DNA from: Nemertoderma westbladi
Taxonomy: Eukaryota > Xenacoelomorpha > Nemertodermatida > Nemertodermatidae
Assembly (NCBI GenBank): GCA_032718475.1
Contig: JAUCBJ010005787.1
Coordinates: 1 to 37,930 of the forward strand
Length of the DNA stretch: 37,930 nt
Direction: 5' to 3'
The notes under the pieces are model-generated. The model saw nothing but the letters and a program-made list of their open reading frames with translations, did no database searches and was not told where the DNA came from. The position numbers were made by a program, and so were the translations under genes. Below, piece after piece: positions 8,786-19,106 of this stretch; positions within the stretch are counted from its first letter, which is position 1; each line of letters begins with the position of its first letter.

Positions 8786-11570
8786 AGTCCAAATAATGTT
8801 TGCCTTCCGGCAAAATTATCTCGCAAAAGTTCGAGATATAATTATAATTTAACCGAAATACGGTCAAATTATTTGTCTAATAATCAGTTGGTCCAAAATG
8901 TCAAAATAAATTCGCAATGCAATATTGTGAATTTAATGGGGTATATAGTTATAGCAAATACTAGCACAATATTTAAACAAAAATATTATTATATAGCTAC
9001 TATATAGTATTAAATACCGGTATAGCACAAAATAACTCTGAATCTAATACAAAATATTCAAAATATACTTGCCGCCCGAATATTTCTAATTTTATATATA
9101 GCTCTAATCAACGTAATTTTAATTTCAAATATTATATGTATCCACTAGCGCGTGGCTACATCTTCGGGTTGCGACTCTCTCTAACTCTCTCTCTAACTTG
9201 AGCGATTCAAAAAACCATGGCCGGCTAAACCTAAATATCCTAACTAATAAATTGAGTTCAGCTTCGCAGTTAAACAACCGATAATTTTTTACTGCTTCCA
9301 CAAACACACTGGTGTCAACAGAACAACTAACCTTGTTTGCTGTGAGATTCCACGTCCGCGTCCAAAGATTCAGGCCCTTCGCTGATTGCAAACCGAACCC
9401 GCAGACCCACACGAACCCCAAACTCAGAAGTTCCGTCTTGCCATGTATCTCCAGATTGTATAAAATAACTAAGCGGTTACCTAACATACCGGTACAAAAC
9501 TCTAGAATTTTACAAAATAATTTTGACCGAAACTGAATTCTCGCAAACCTAGCTAAAATTTTCAAAAAACTTACTAATTACAGTTTGCCCTAAGGCCTAA
9601 GGAACTGCTGTATTCGCAATTAGCAAAAAACGCACTACCGTACATCCACTGTATGCAGCACAGTAAGTAAAACAGTACACCAACCTAACAGCCTAATTGA
9701 TACTGTGTGTGGTACGGCAAAACAAATGTCCCTTCTACCGTACGCAGTAACAGCAATCAGCCTAATGTACTACTGTACTATTGTACGCAGCCAGTGAATA
9801 CAGTAATCTAAACTAACAGCCTAAAAGAATATACTCAATGTCTTACTGTACGCTAGCCTATAGCCTACAGCAGACGATCACGTGCTCCAATTTATTACTC
9901 AATACTGTGATACTACTATCAGCCTAAGAATACACACTGCCTTACTGTACGCGGTACAGCAAAGCAATATACACGTATCACTGATAAACAACCGCGACCT
10001 CTATACTAACAGCAGAACTGTTGAACAGATCAATACCCGTTAATATCCTTCTGCCAACCTAATAAGTTCTCGTCTAACCAATAAGACACAAAGACTGCTC
10101 TACTGTTAAGTAAAGGGGATCAGGAGCGTGATATTACTAAATTGTAAGGGTTGCTAAATACAAAACCGCTACTTACCGTTAGATGGCGCTAATCTGCCGT
10201 CCGCTAATATATTTACTAATTTTACACAACTCCTGCAAAATCGCTTGTTCCTTTCTCTACCGATTGCTCGACAGAGAGCTAACTGTTCGAATCTATGAGC
10301 CACGCGGGAATAACCAAAACAATAAACCCGAGTCGGCTCCCTAAGCTTACTTAAGACGAGTGCGAGAGGCCTTGCACTCAGAGTATTCTTACGCCTAATT
10401 CTATCACTATTAAAGCACGCTATTACCTACGTCTTTTCTAATCGCGAATACTGGGGGTTCTCTAACGTAATGTGTGAATGCGAGAATATTTAAATATCAA
10501 AATGGTACAGTATTTGTCTCTCGTGGATAGTACCGCTCTGGGTCTAAAATTGCCTGCAGCTGGCTTTAGGCCAGCAAATTACTAGCGTTTCGTGTGTACC
10601 GAATAGTGCGATCTAGCTGATTGCCCGCTAATGCAAATAACCGCTCAGCGTGAATAGTTTACAGTACTCTAATTATTACCTTAGCTACTCTCCGCTATGC
10701 TGCGTACTAATTCTTAATTTTTACTAATCAATTACAGTCACAAATATTTAACAGCGTACTAATTACTAAGAGTTCCAGAATACGTAATTCTAATTTATCA
10801 CGCAACAGGTTTCGCTAGTAATAGCCTAAATTGCCGTATTACTTTGACCTAATCAGTAACTAATTGTTGTAACTAAGAAATAGAAATCAATCAAAGAGAA
10901 AAGAGCGCCTACCTAAACATTCACAATCATAGGCACACTTCAGTAACACACCAATCAGCGTCAGCAATCACAGTTCGCAATTATGCAGTTAACTACTGTA
11001 TAGCCCACAATTATGCGACTCACTATTCGTACTCCACACTCAACGTTGTGATACGTGCAGGCCTCTCCCGGGTACATATAGGACTCCTAACTAACCTGAT
11101 TCCTGCCCCCCTAATACTAAATAGAGACGAAACCTGGATCATCAGCCCCCTAATTACTGTACCAGCGATTGGTCTGCATACCACAGCGTTAACTTCCCGA
11201 CCGCAACGGTGACCCCCCGCCAGCGTTGCTCGCCTTTGAATCCTCCGCTCTCCCTTCGTCGCTAACCCCCCGATGTGCCCACCGCCCACTGGCGCCTTAG
11301 CCCTCCATTACGCTAATAGCTACCGTAGCGGCGCATGCAAATCACAAAGTCTGACAGTCTCAGAAATCCCTTAGGATTATTGCGCAGAAAAGAATCACAT
11401 AGAATCATTAATCAAAAGGTAGAAATCATAGTTCAGTTGTAATTAGCAGTAATCGAAGGAATTAATTGAGAAACACAAGCAAGAGTAATCGCACTAGCAA
11501 ATCATTTCAAGAAACTAATCAAAATTAGCAAATTGCAGAAAATACACTAAAATATCCGTCAAAAAATGAA
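8786..11570 (-). other. Long noncoding leader of the BEL/Pao element
   Basis: About 2.8 kb between the probable LTR and the first ATG. No ORF in it has recognisable content; a 146-codon frame at 9125-9565 looks spurious. 9600-9990 contains a loose repetition of the words TACTGTACGC, GTACAGCA and CAGCCTAA at roughly 90-110 bp spacing. I could not identify a tRNA primer-binding site with confidence. Such a long leader is unusual for the group and may include an insertion. Confidence 0.5.
9600..9990. repeat. Degenerate ~100-bp tandem repeats in the retroelement leader
   Basis: CAGCCTAA recurs at about 9758, 9820 and 9920, each followed within ~40-60 bp by a TACTGTACGC-like word (9735, 9846, 9944). 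Copies are diverged, so this is an old tandem duplication rather than an active array. Confidence 0.45.
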
Positions 11571-11644
11571 TAGAGACAGCTCAGCAAGTACAACAGCAGT
11601 GAGGTATAGAACAGTACACAGTAAGGCTCTACCGGCACACCGCC

Positions 11645-11654
11645 AATTTATAGG
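11645..11654 (-). promoter_or_regulatory. TATA box of the probable 5' LTR
   Basis: On the minus strand CCTATAAATT, in a segment otherwise richer in GC. It points toward the leader and ORFs of the BEL/Pao element. A start site would be expected near 11615-11625. Upstream sequence to 11966, where a TGTAG could open the LTR, would be U3. The missing 3' LTR prevents proof. Confidence 0.5.
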
Positions 11655-11966
11655 TGATCCGGATGGGGTGATGCAATAGGGTGACTCAATCGCTCTCCTA
11701 TTGGCTCTCCAGTCCGTGCTAGCATTAGACCAACCTGGAAGCAGTTAGTCCAATAAGGAGGCCGGATTGTAGCCCTATGCCCTCAAATTATTACCATATA
11801 TGGTAATGGATCACGTCTCTGGCTGCTGAATGGCCAGGACAGCGTCCCTATATGCTAGCCCTATCAAACTAATATCAGCAAGCACGAAATCCAGGGTCCG
11901 AATAAACTTGCTACCCTGGAACTATCTACATATATCCTAATACAAAATTACGTAGGTAGGGCTACA

Positions 11967-12404
11967 TACTATAGAAAATGGATGGATTCAAATATATGGG
12001 TGTTTCGATTTCCCTATCTAAATATCATTGCGTTATTATGCCTTATCTAAAATATCACGCTGCACAATGGACTAATATTACGTACAGTATAACGGACTAA
12101 TATTGCATACTGCATAACGACTAATAATACATACTGCATAATGACTAATATTATGGATACAGCGCCATATACCGTAACAGAAGTTCTGAATCATACATAA
12201 GCGTGTCGCATTTTGGAGTTTGTTGTGGGGGTATGATGTCATTCGTAATACCCAACTCCTTACGTCACTTTATGCCATCATACTTAAGTCCCTGCACCCA
12301 GAAAATATCCTCAGCGCTGCATTGGATACATATGGTCTAACATACAGAAGCCTGACTATCTATCTAATCTAACTAATTCAGTCTGAGTAAAGATCCCGAA
12401 TAAA
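11967..12404. other. AT-rich spacer, nothing assigned
   Basis: A short four-fold repetition of GGACTAATATTACGTA-like words occurs at 12065-12145 (CATACTGCATAACGACTAATA variants). No coding or RNA feature is supported. Confidence 0.4.
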
Positions 12405-12905
12405 GATTTTACCTAGTATAGGATTACAGGCAACGCCATAGTGCTCCACACTGTGAATTCTGTATTAACTGTATTTAACATAATACCACCTGGTAGACCA
12501 GCCGTTCTTAAAAGCCTTGAGATAATCCCAAGAAACTATATGCTACATGATTCCTGTAGTAAGCAACCCTCTGATTCAATGAACAGAGGCCTATAACTGG
12601 GTGAAGGCATAAAGAAGATCCTTTTGGATTTAGTGTGATCAATTTTCAGATTGAATCGTTTCAAATCTTCAACTAAGTTAGATAGCATAAGTTCAATCGA
12701 TTCATTGTTAGGTCCCAATAGCAATACGTCATCTACATAACATATCATTCCAGTCCAAATACCATCTATAAGGGTTCCTACTCGAATACTTTCCACTGAT
12801 GAGATTGAATTTTCTTAAAGTACATGTTGAAAAAACAGGGAGATTAGTAGGGACCCTTGTCTCAGGCCTATTGTCGTATTAATTCTACACACGGTCAACA
12901 TATCG
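12405..12905 (-). pseudogene. Non-LTR retrotransposon RT fragment with CYVDD motif
   Basis: Read on the minus strand, 12905-12850 gives a motif B-like IGLRQGSL. 12796-12536 gives GTLIDGIWTGMICYVDDVLL followed by an amphipathic segment ending in KIDHTKSKRIFF, the usual spacing after the catalytic DD of LINE RTs. A TAA stop separates motifs B and C in the same frame. Weaker similarity (LLRTAGLPG...) continues to ~12405 after a frame change. No start, endonuclease or 3' tail is found. This is a 5'- and 3'-truncated, dead fragment; the Jockey/CR1/L2 group is possible, not proven. Confidence 0.75.
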
Positions 12906-13090
12906 CCAAACATGAAATAACTAGCCAAATTAAATAATATTTGAGTAAAGTCAAACAAACAAATGGACATTTGGTTTCAGACAGCTTCTCAAACAAAAAC
13001 AATCACATAGCAATTCCAAAATATACAAAAAAAGTTAATCAAGTCGGCGGCGGTGTCTAACTAATTGACTTACTGTAACCATGTCACACA

Positions 13091-13180
13091 CTGTACCCAT
13101 CCAAGGATGGGATGTGGTTGTGATATATCTACCTACTGTACCCATCCAAGGATGGGATGTGGTTGTGATATATCTATCTA
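13091..13180. repeat. 45-bp direct duplication
   Basis: Two nearly perfect tandem copies with period 45, starting at 13091 and 13136. Each contains the palindrome CCATCC-AA-GGATGG and ends in a TATATCTACCTA-like stretch. It is followed by CTACCGTACCACTTACCC, reminiscent of but not homologous with the 28-bp array at 16440. Confidence 0.9.
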
Positions 13181-13199
13181 CCTACCGTACCACTTACCC

Positions 13200-14105
13200 A
13201 AATCTCATCTGATTGCTTCTCGCTATCCCATAAACAATGTGAGTTCAGTTCACAGGCAAAAGTCGATATGGATCTTTAATGGATCAACTATCGACTCAAT
13301 CCGGTATATTGTTTGATTCATTGAAAAGATTTTCTGCTTTGTTCCACAATATACAATATCATGCCTGACTTATTCCGCGCTAGCTGCACCCATAGCTTAC
13401 TGTTTCGAGAATTTTCCCAATCGCTAACATTCTGTTTCCAACTCGTTTCACATAGGTGTGCTTAGGTTTGGATCAACAACAAACGTCGTGTGCCATAATA
13501 TCCCTTTAATTAGCTTCCTTAATTTTCATAATGAATTGAATAGTAAAGAGGAAAACAAATTCCCATTGGGGGTTAGGAGGTAGCAACTTGTGGAAACGCA
13601 CATAAATTACATCCACAATCGACTAGAACCGCAATCATTCGCTATCATTTTAATCACAATTTTCCAGGTACTGTATATTACCAACGTTCGTCTTTCCAAT
13701 CGGCACTGCCTGTGTACCGTACTGGAAGCATAAATAAATCAGAAGGTGGATGCCTTTATTTTACCTTGGGATAATTAGAACTGTAGTACTTTAAGCAGGA
13801 GAGAGTCGTGTTTCCGCGGCATATCTGTATTAATGAAAATTTTTTTGTGTACAATTCTCCAATAATAATATATTATATTATGATTTGGTAGTATTTATAT
13901 ATTCTTGGTAGATCTCGAGAGATATAGATTTGGTCATTACTAATCAACTATTTTATTTTTCTGCATTATATAAATTGAGAAATATTCCAATTTTATTTCA
14001 TAATTTATTGTAGTAATATTTTATAATATCAATGTAGTAATTTTATTTAAATTATTTAATTTAAATCATTTAATATATTTAATTAAATTATTTAATTAAT
14101 GATTA
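13200..14105. other. AT-rich spacer, no gene seen
   Basis: 13830-14105 is extremely A/T-rich, with TTTAATTATTTAATTTAAAT-type words. I see no ORF, RNA gene or clear repeat boundary in the interval. Confidence 0.5.
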
Positions 14106-14134
14106 CTTCTTATAACTACGACTATGGGGTGGAG

Positions 14135-14164
14135 CCTACACCATGCGATTTCGCATGGTGTAGG
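14135..14164. repeat. Perfect 14-bp inverted repeat
   Basis: CCTACACCATGCGA at 14135-14148 and its exact reverse complement at 14151-14164, separated by TT. It lies at the end of the RT fossil next to very AT-rich DNA. It may be a foldback scar or transposon-end remnant. Confidence 0.9.
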
Positions 14165-14701
14165 TTGAGACCAAAGGGACTGTCCTCATCTATGATCGAG
14201 AGTGCTTTGATTAGGTCTAGTGGTGGAACCCAGATGGTCCCATCATCCAAGTACCAGCTTGAGCACTTTAGGTTGGGAGCTTCGTCCGAATTGCGGATTA
14301 CAAGTGGGTGAAGTGTAGCTGAAACTCCCAGTGGGCAGAAGAGGATCTCCTGCTGAACTCCACAGCATCTGAGAAGCAACTTATCAACTAAAGAATAGCT
14401 TAAACTCCATAGTGTGTTTCCATCATACGAATATGGAAGGGAAATGTTGATGGTAATCCACAACCTGGTGAACACCTGCACCAATGCTCTTGGGAGTCAG
14501 CCTCCTCAGAGTTTCACCAACTGTATTAGACATCAGTCTACAAGTGAAAATGGAAGCACAACATATAGGTAGGGCCTGCTGCATTATCTTGGGTGGGGCC
14601 TACCCTTCCGTAGCTGGGTGCAGATGTGGCCTCTGGCTGACAGGGAATGGTTGGAGTTGGCAGGGGAGGAGGTTGAGGTTGAGGTTGAAGCATTCTTGAA
14701 T

Positions 14702-14818
14702 GTGGTTAGATCTGAGCTGTTGTGGTACTGAACCAGGAGACTGGTTGGATCTGAGCTGTTGTGGTACTGAACCAGGTGACTGGTTGGATCTGAGCTGTTG
14801 TGGTACTGAACCAGGTGA
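14702..14818 (-). repeat. 39-bp x3 tandem repeat inside the RT fossil
   Basis: Period 39, with copies starting at 14711, 14750 and 14789. On the minus strand each codes SPGSVPQQLRSNQ (13 residues), so the expansion kept frame. The single-copy ancestor corresponds to the conserved PGSxxxxxLR motif of the RT fingers. Confidence 0.9.
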
Positions 14819-14919
14819 GAATGACTTGATGGCCTTAGATACTGTCTCTGTAGAAACAGAAGGTGCATGGCCCATGTGCAATATGGATAGGGACGTGAGA
14901 GAGGCTGACATTACCTGAC

Positions 14920-15480
14920 AGGTAGGGTATCAGTTGAAGAGTCTGCCAAGCAAGCACTCCTACATCAGAGCCATAAAGCCTTTCTTTGCTACGGTCTGTC
15001 AGACATTGCCTGGCGTGCCTACTTGGCATTTGAATCTCTCACTGCTTCTCGGTACTACATACATATTGGGTCTTACACATAAGAGTTATTTTTTTCGTGA
15101 GTTTAGTATGCAATCATCATTCTATACATACAAACATACTGTAATAGTGTTGTTAACGATAACCATCCTACGGTCTCCGTAGTTATACATGATTCATTAG
15201 TTATACATGATTTATTTGCTAAAGGTTCAGTATTAAAAATATAGGTTGACAATAAATTTATTACCCACATTTGGACTTGTTTTAAGTGGTATTGTAACTA
15301 ACATAATTATATTAAAAAGTTATGGAAAATAAATTACAGCAGGCCGTGTGGAGTAAACATGTAAAGTAATTGAGAAATAATATTTCACTTCTGCGGTAAA
15401 TTTAAATAGGTCTAATAAAATTCAGCAAAACAGTCAAGAAAGAGCCAAAAAGGTTGAATGATGTACATTTTAAATTATCA
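14920..15480. other. Spacer with a small duplication
   Basis: No gene is supported. 15179-15217 holds two copies of a TAGTTATACATGATT-like 18-19-bp word. Otherwise AT-rich unique sequence. Confidence 0.5.
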
Positions 15481-15489
15481 ATAAGTGGA

Positions 15490-15587
15490 GGGAGGGGTGG
15501 TAGGCCAAGTAATACATTTATTATTATCCATACATATAGGGAGGGGTGGTAGGCCAAGTAATACATTTATTATTATCCATACATATA
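15490..15587. repeat. Perfect 49-bp tandem duplication
   Basis: Two exact head-to-tail copies, period 49, each starting GGGAGGGGTGGTAGG and ending CATACATATA. The identity implies a recent event. Confidence 0.95.
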
Positions 15588-16110
15588 GGACTTTCAGACT
15601 GAAAACAGCTTCACTATCTGAAATATGTTGATCTAATTTTATTACATCATATTTTATTACACATTGTATCTCGGAAAAACGAGAGCAATACGTAATATCT
15701 ACAGTAGAATAACTTATTTTCCCAGTGGTTAGTTACAGTTCTTTTTCCTCATCACCATTCCCTTTCTGCAACCCCTTCTTGTGACTACACTCGTATTGTC
15801 GCCCTCTAACTTTGTCGCTTGATAATGCCTTCCTCGAGGCGAAACCTACCGGTCAGCTGTCTGCCGATAGCTGATCACAGATGCATGCTTCCTAGGTCCA
15901 GTTTTGGTCGTATTGCTGTTTTTACTGCTGTACTATTACTGGTTTTTAATGCATACCTACCGGTAAGGTTTTTTACTGAAAGTCGCTTGACTGACTATAA
16001 ATAAAAAATGTGTTAAATTAAATTAACGTTCAAGCTCAGCTCCATTATTAATTAATAGTAACTAACTTGTCATCTTTTTATTTCGTTTGTATTCTTTGAC
16101 GCCTCCGCGC
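15588..16110. other. Spacer without a recognisable gene
   Basis: Mixed-composition sequence; a 61-codon plus-strand ORF at 15819-16004 has no recognisable content and is not called. Confidence 0.4.
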
Positions 16111-16116
16111 AAAAAA
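16111..16116 (-). terminator. Pol III T6 terminator of tRNA-Lys
   Basis: TTTTTT on the minus strand, 6 nt after the discriminator base of the tRNA gene. Confidence 0.85.
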
Positions 16117-16122
16117 CAATAC

Positions 16123-16195
16123 CGCCCAACGTGGGGGTCGAACCCACAACCTTAGGATTAAGAGTCCTACGCTCTACCGATTGAGCTAGCCAGGC
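16123..16195 (-). tRNA. tRNA-Lys (anticodon CTT)
   Basis: 73 nt fold into a full cloverleaf. Acceptor GCCTGGC pairs with GTTGGGC (one extra G.U), the D arm is GCTC/GAGC and the anticodon stem TAGGA/TCCTA. The loop CTCTTAA gives anticodon CTT; the T stem is GTGGG/CCCAC with loop TTCGACC, and the discriminator base is G. Box A (TAGCTCAATCGG) and box B (GGTTCGACC) are intact. No intron and no encoded CCA, as expected for a nuclear gene. A run of six T follows on the minus strand (16111-16116), a Pol III terminator. It decodes AAG in cytoplasmic translation. Nothing suggests a pseudogene. Confidence 0.96.
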
Positions 16196-16330
16196 CAATG
16201 GTGATTGGGGATTCTAATGCTTAGCTCAGCCAATCATTATTCACGCTTTTGGTGGGAAGGCTTAAAATCATGGGATGGGAAAACTGATATTGCACCAGAT
16301 TGATTTATAATTAAGAAGGGTTGTGGTGTA

Positions 16331-16369
16331 TGGAACGCTGTCGACGCCAAAGTTTACCACTACTCACCT
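16331..16369 (+). repeat. Left inverted flank of the 28-bp array
   Basis: GGAACGC...GACGCCAAAGT followed 8 bases later by ACTCACCTA. The same words in reverse complement lie at 19068-19106, just beyond the other end of the array. Confidence 0.7.
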
Positions 16370-16415
16370 AAGTAGGTATAAATATAGTAAGACAAAGTTG
16401 CTCAGTTGCTTGATT

Positions 16416-16440
16416 AGTGAGACACAAATTTTGTCTCACT
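16416..16440. repeat. Palindrome at the start of the 28-bp array
   Basis: AGTGAGACA and TGTCTCACT, perfect 9-bp arms around a 7-bp CAAATTT centre. The right arm runs straight into the first repeat unit. Confidence 0.85.
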
Positions 16441-19040
16441 AAGTTTGTACCACACACTACCCTACCACTCACTCTCACTAAGTTTGTACCTACCACTCAC
16501 TCTTACTACGTTTGTACCTACCACTCACTCTTACTAAGGTTGTACCTACCACTCACTCTTACTACGTTTGTACCTACCACTCACTCTTACTAAGGTTGTA
16601 CCTACCACTCACTCTTACTACGTTTGTACCTACCACTCACTCTTACTAAGGTTGTACCTACCACTCACTCTTACTACGTTTGTACCTACCACTCACTCTT
16701 ACTAAGGTTGTACTACCACTCACTCTTACTACGTTTGTACCTACCACTCACTCTTACTAAGGTTGTACCTACCACTCACTCTTACTACGTTTGTACCTAC
16801 CACTCACTCTTACTAAGGTTGTACCTACCACTCACTCTTACTAAGGTTGTACCTACCACTCACTCTTACTACGTTTGTACCTACCACTCACTCTTACTAA
16901 GGTTGTACCTACCACTCACTCTTACTAAGGTTGTACCTACCACTCACTCTCACTAAGGTTTACCTACCACTCACTCTCACTAAGTTTGTACCTACCACTC
17001 ACTCTCACTACGTTTGTACCTACCACTCACTCTTACTACGTTTGTACCTACCACTCACTTTTACTAAGGTTGTACCTACCACTCACTCTCACTAAGTTTG
17101 TACCTACCACTCACTCTCACTAAGTTTGTACCTACCACTCACTCTTACTACGTTTGTACCTGCCACTCACTCTTACTAAGGTTGTACCTACCACTCACTC
17201 TCACTAAGGTTGTACCTACCACTCACCCTCACTAAGGTTGTACCTACCACTCACTCTCACTAAGTTTGTACCTACCACTCACTCTTACTACGTTTGTACC
17301 TACCACTCACTCTTACTAAGGTTGTACCTACCACTCACTCTCACTAAGGTTGTACCTACCACTCACTCTCACTAAGGTTGTACCTACCACTCACTCTTAC
17401 TAAGGTTGTACCTACCACTCACTCTCACTAAGGTTGTACCTACCACTCACTCTCACTAAGGTTGTACCTACCACTCACTCTCACTAAGGTTGTACCTACC
17501 ACTCACTCTCACTAAGGTTGTACCTACCACTCACTCTCACTAAAGTTGTACCTACCACTCACTCTCACTAAGGTTGTACCTACCACTCACTCTCACTAAG
17601 TTTGTACCTACCACTCACTCTTACTAAGGTTGTACCTACCACTCACTCTTACTATGTTTGTACCTACCACTCACTCTTACTAAGGTTGTACCTACCACTC
17701 ACTCTTACTAAGGTTGTACCTACCACTCACTCTTACTACGTTTGTACCTACCACTCACTCTTACTAAGGTTGTACCTACCACTCACTCTTACTACGTTTG
17801 TACCTACCACTCACTCTTACTAAGGTTGTACCTACCACTCACTCTTACTACGTTTGTACCTACCACTCACTCTTACTAAGGTTGTACCTACCACTCACTC
17901 TCACTAAGTTTGTACCTGCCACTCACTCTCACTAAGTTTGTACCTACCACTCACTCTTACTAAGGTTGTACCTACCACTCACTCTAACTCAGGTTGTACC
18001 TACCACTCACTCTCACTAAGGTTGTACCTACCACTCACTCTCACTCAGGTTTTACCTACCACTCACCCTCACTAAGGTTGTACCTACCACTCACTCTCAC
18101 TAAGTTTGTACCTACCACTCACTCTTACTACGTTTGTACCTACCACTCACTCTTACTAAGGTTGTACCTACCACTCACTCTCACTAAGGTTGTACCTACC
18201 ACTCACTCTCACTAAGGTTGTACCTACCACTCACTCTCACTAAGGTTGTACCTACCACTCACTCTCACTAAGGTTGTACCTACCACTCACTCTCACTAAG
18301 GTTGTACCTACCACTCACTCTCACTAAAGTTGTACCTACCACTCACTCTCACTAAGGTTGTACCTACCACTCACTCTCACTAAGTTTGTACCAACCACTC
18401 ACTCTTACTACGTTTGTACCTACCACTCACTCTTACTAAGGTTGTACCTACCACTCACTCTCACTAAAGTTGTACCTACCACTCACTCTCACTAAGTTTG
18501 TACCAACCACTCACTCTTACTACGTTTGTACCTACCACTCACTCTTACTAAGGTTGTACCTCCACTCACTCTTACTACGTTTGTACCTACCACTCACTCT
18601 TACTACGTTTGTACCTACCACTCACTCTCACTAAGTTTGTACCTGCCACTCACTCTCACTAAGTTTGTACCTACCACTCACTCTTACTACGTTTGTACCT
18701 ACCACTCACTCTTACTAAGGTTGTACCTACCACTCACTCTCACTAAGTTTGTACCTGCCACTCACTCTCACTAAGTTTGTACCTACCACTCACTCTTACT
18801 AAGGTTGTACCTACCACTCACTCTCACTCAGGTTGTACCTGCCACTCACTCTCACTAAGTTTGTACCTACCACTCACTCTTACTAAGTTTGTACCTGCCA
18901 CTCACTCTCACTAAGTTTGTACCTACCACTCACTCTTACTAAGGTTGTACCTACCACTCACTCTCACTCAGGTTGTACCTACCACTCACTCTCACTCAGG
19001 TTGTACCTACCACTCACCCTCACTAAGGTTGTACCTACAC
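16441..19040. repeat. 28-bp minisatellite, about 92 copies
   Basis: The unit is [T/C]ACTA[A/C]G[G/T]TTGTACC followed by TACCACTCACTC. Main variants are TTACTACGTTTG, TTACTAAGGTTG, TCACTAAGTTTG, TCACTAAGGTTG and TCACTCAGGTTG. Between 16500 and 16800 the first two alternate, giving a 56-bp dimer. A CACCCTCACTAAGG unit recurs at about 17224, 18064 and 19015, and a CTCACTAAAG unit near 17541 and 18325, so blocks of tens of units were duplicated. Because 28 is not a multiple of 3 and no stop occurs, all plus frames read the same 28-residue peptide; those ORFs are artefacts. Inverted flanks are listed separately. Confidence 0.97.
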
Positions 19041-19067
19041 CACTAGGCCCTACTTACCACTTACTGT

Positions 19068-19106
19068 AGGTGAGTGTTGATATACTTTGGCGTCACAGGC
19101 GTTCCT
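19068..19106 (-). repeat. Right inverted flank of the 28-bp array
   Basis: TAGGTGAGT, 8 bases, ACTTTGGCGTC, then ...GCGTTCC: the reverse complement of the left flank with the same internal spacing. Confidence 0.7.

Larger units (their letters stand above)
1..11966 (-). mobile_element. BEL/Pao-type LTR retrotransposon, 3' end cut by window edge
   Basis: Seen on the minus strand in order: a probable LTR promoter, a 3-kb leader, an upstream ORF, gag with zinc knuckles, aspartic protease, reverse transcriptase with YIDD, RNase H, then an integrase with an HHCC zinc domain and a D,D,E core. Protease-RT-RNase H-integrase order, a Pao-type RT and a BEL-type integrase tail are the known signature of BEL/Pao. 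The left part of the element, including the 3' LTR, lies before base 1, so LTR identity (age) and target-site duplication cannot be read. The TGTAG that would open a 5' LTR is at 11966, but without the partner LTR this boundary is a guess. The coding region needs two frame changes, so either recoding is used or this copy is damaged. Confidence 0.9.
14122..14911 (-). pseudogene. Decayed non-LTR reverse transcriptase with YLDDG motif
   Basis: Read on the minus strand from 14911: a fingers-like segment ETVSKAIKSFSPGS...LRSNHIQE (compare AIKSF-SGSAGGPDGLR of LINE RTs), then GETLRRLTPKSIGAGVHQ near 14525-14450. In another frame (14400-14122) it shows GVQQEILFCPLG, LHPLVIRNSDEAPN and the catalytic WYLDDGTIW, followed by GLNLHHAKS. 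These are motifs of the GVQQGDPLGP/YLDDG class. The pieces lie in different frames with stops, so it is dead. A 39-bp triplication falls exactly in the fingers motif. Two other window fragments (32246-32590, 35027-35207) resemble the C-terminus of the same class of element. Confidence 0.8.

Noticed and set aside
9125-9565. 146-codon minus-strand ORF in the retroelement leader
   Set aside because: No recognisable domain and composition like its noncoding surroundings; most likely chance.
10900-11600. Primer-binding site for reverse transcription
   Set aside because: Several TGG-containing words exist, but none extends to a convincing match with a tRNA 3' end.
1-11966. Pair of LTRs inside the window
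   Set aside because: No direct repeat of LTR length links 1-451 with the region around 11000-11966; the 3' LTR should lie left of base 1.
12795-12820. CTGATGAG word as a second hammerhead core
   Set aside because: It is not followed by stem II, GAAA or a cleavage triplet in the right arrangement, and it lies inside an RT fossil.
16624-18774. Long ORFs in the 28-bp array that could be read as a repeat protein
   Set aside because: Period 28 without a stop gives the same peptide in each frame; frames and starts are arbitrary, with no flanking gene signals.
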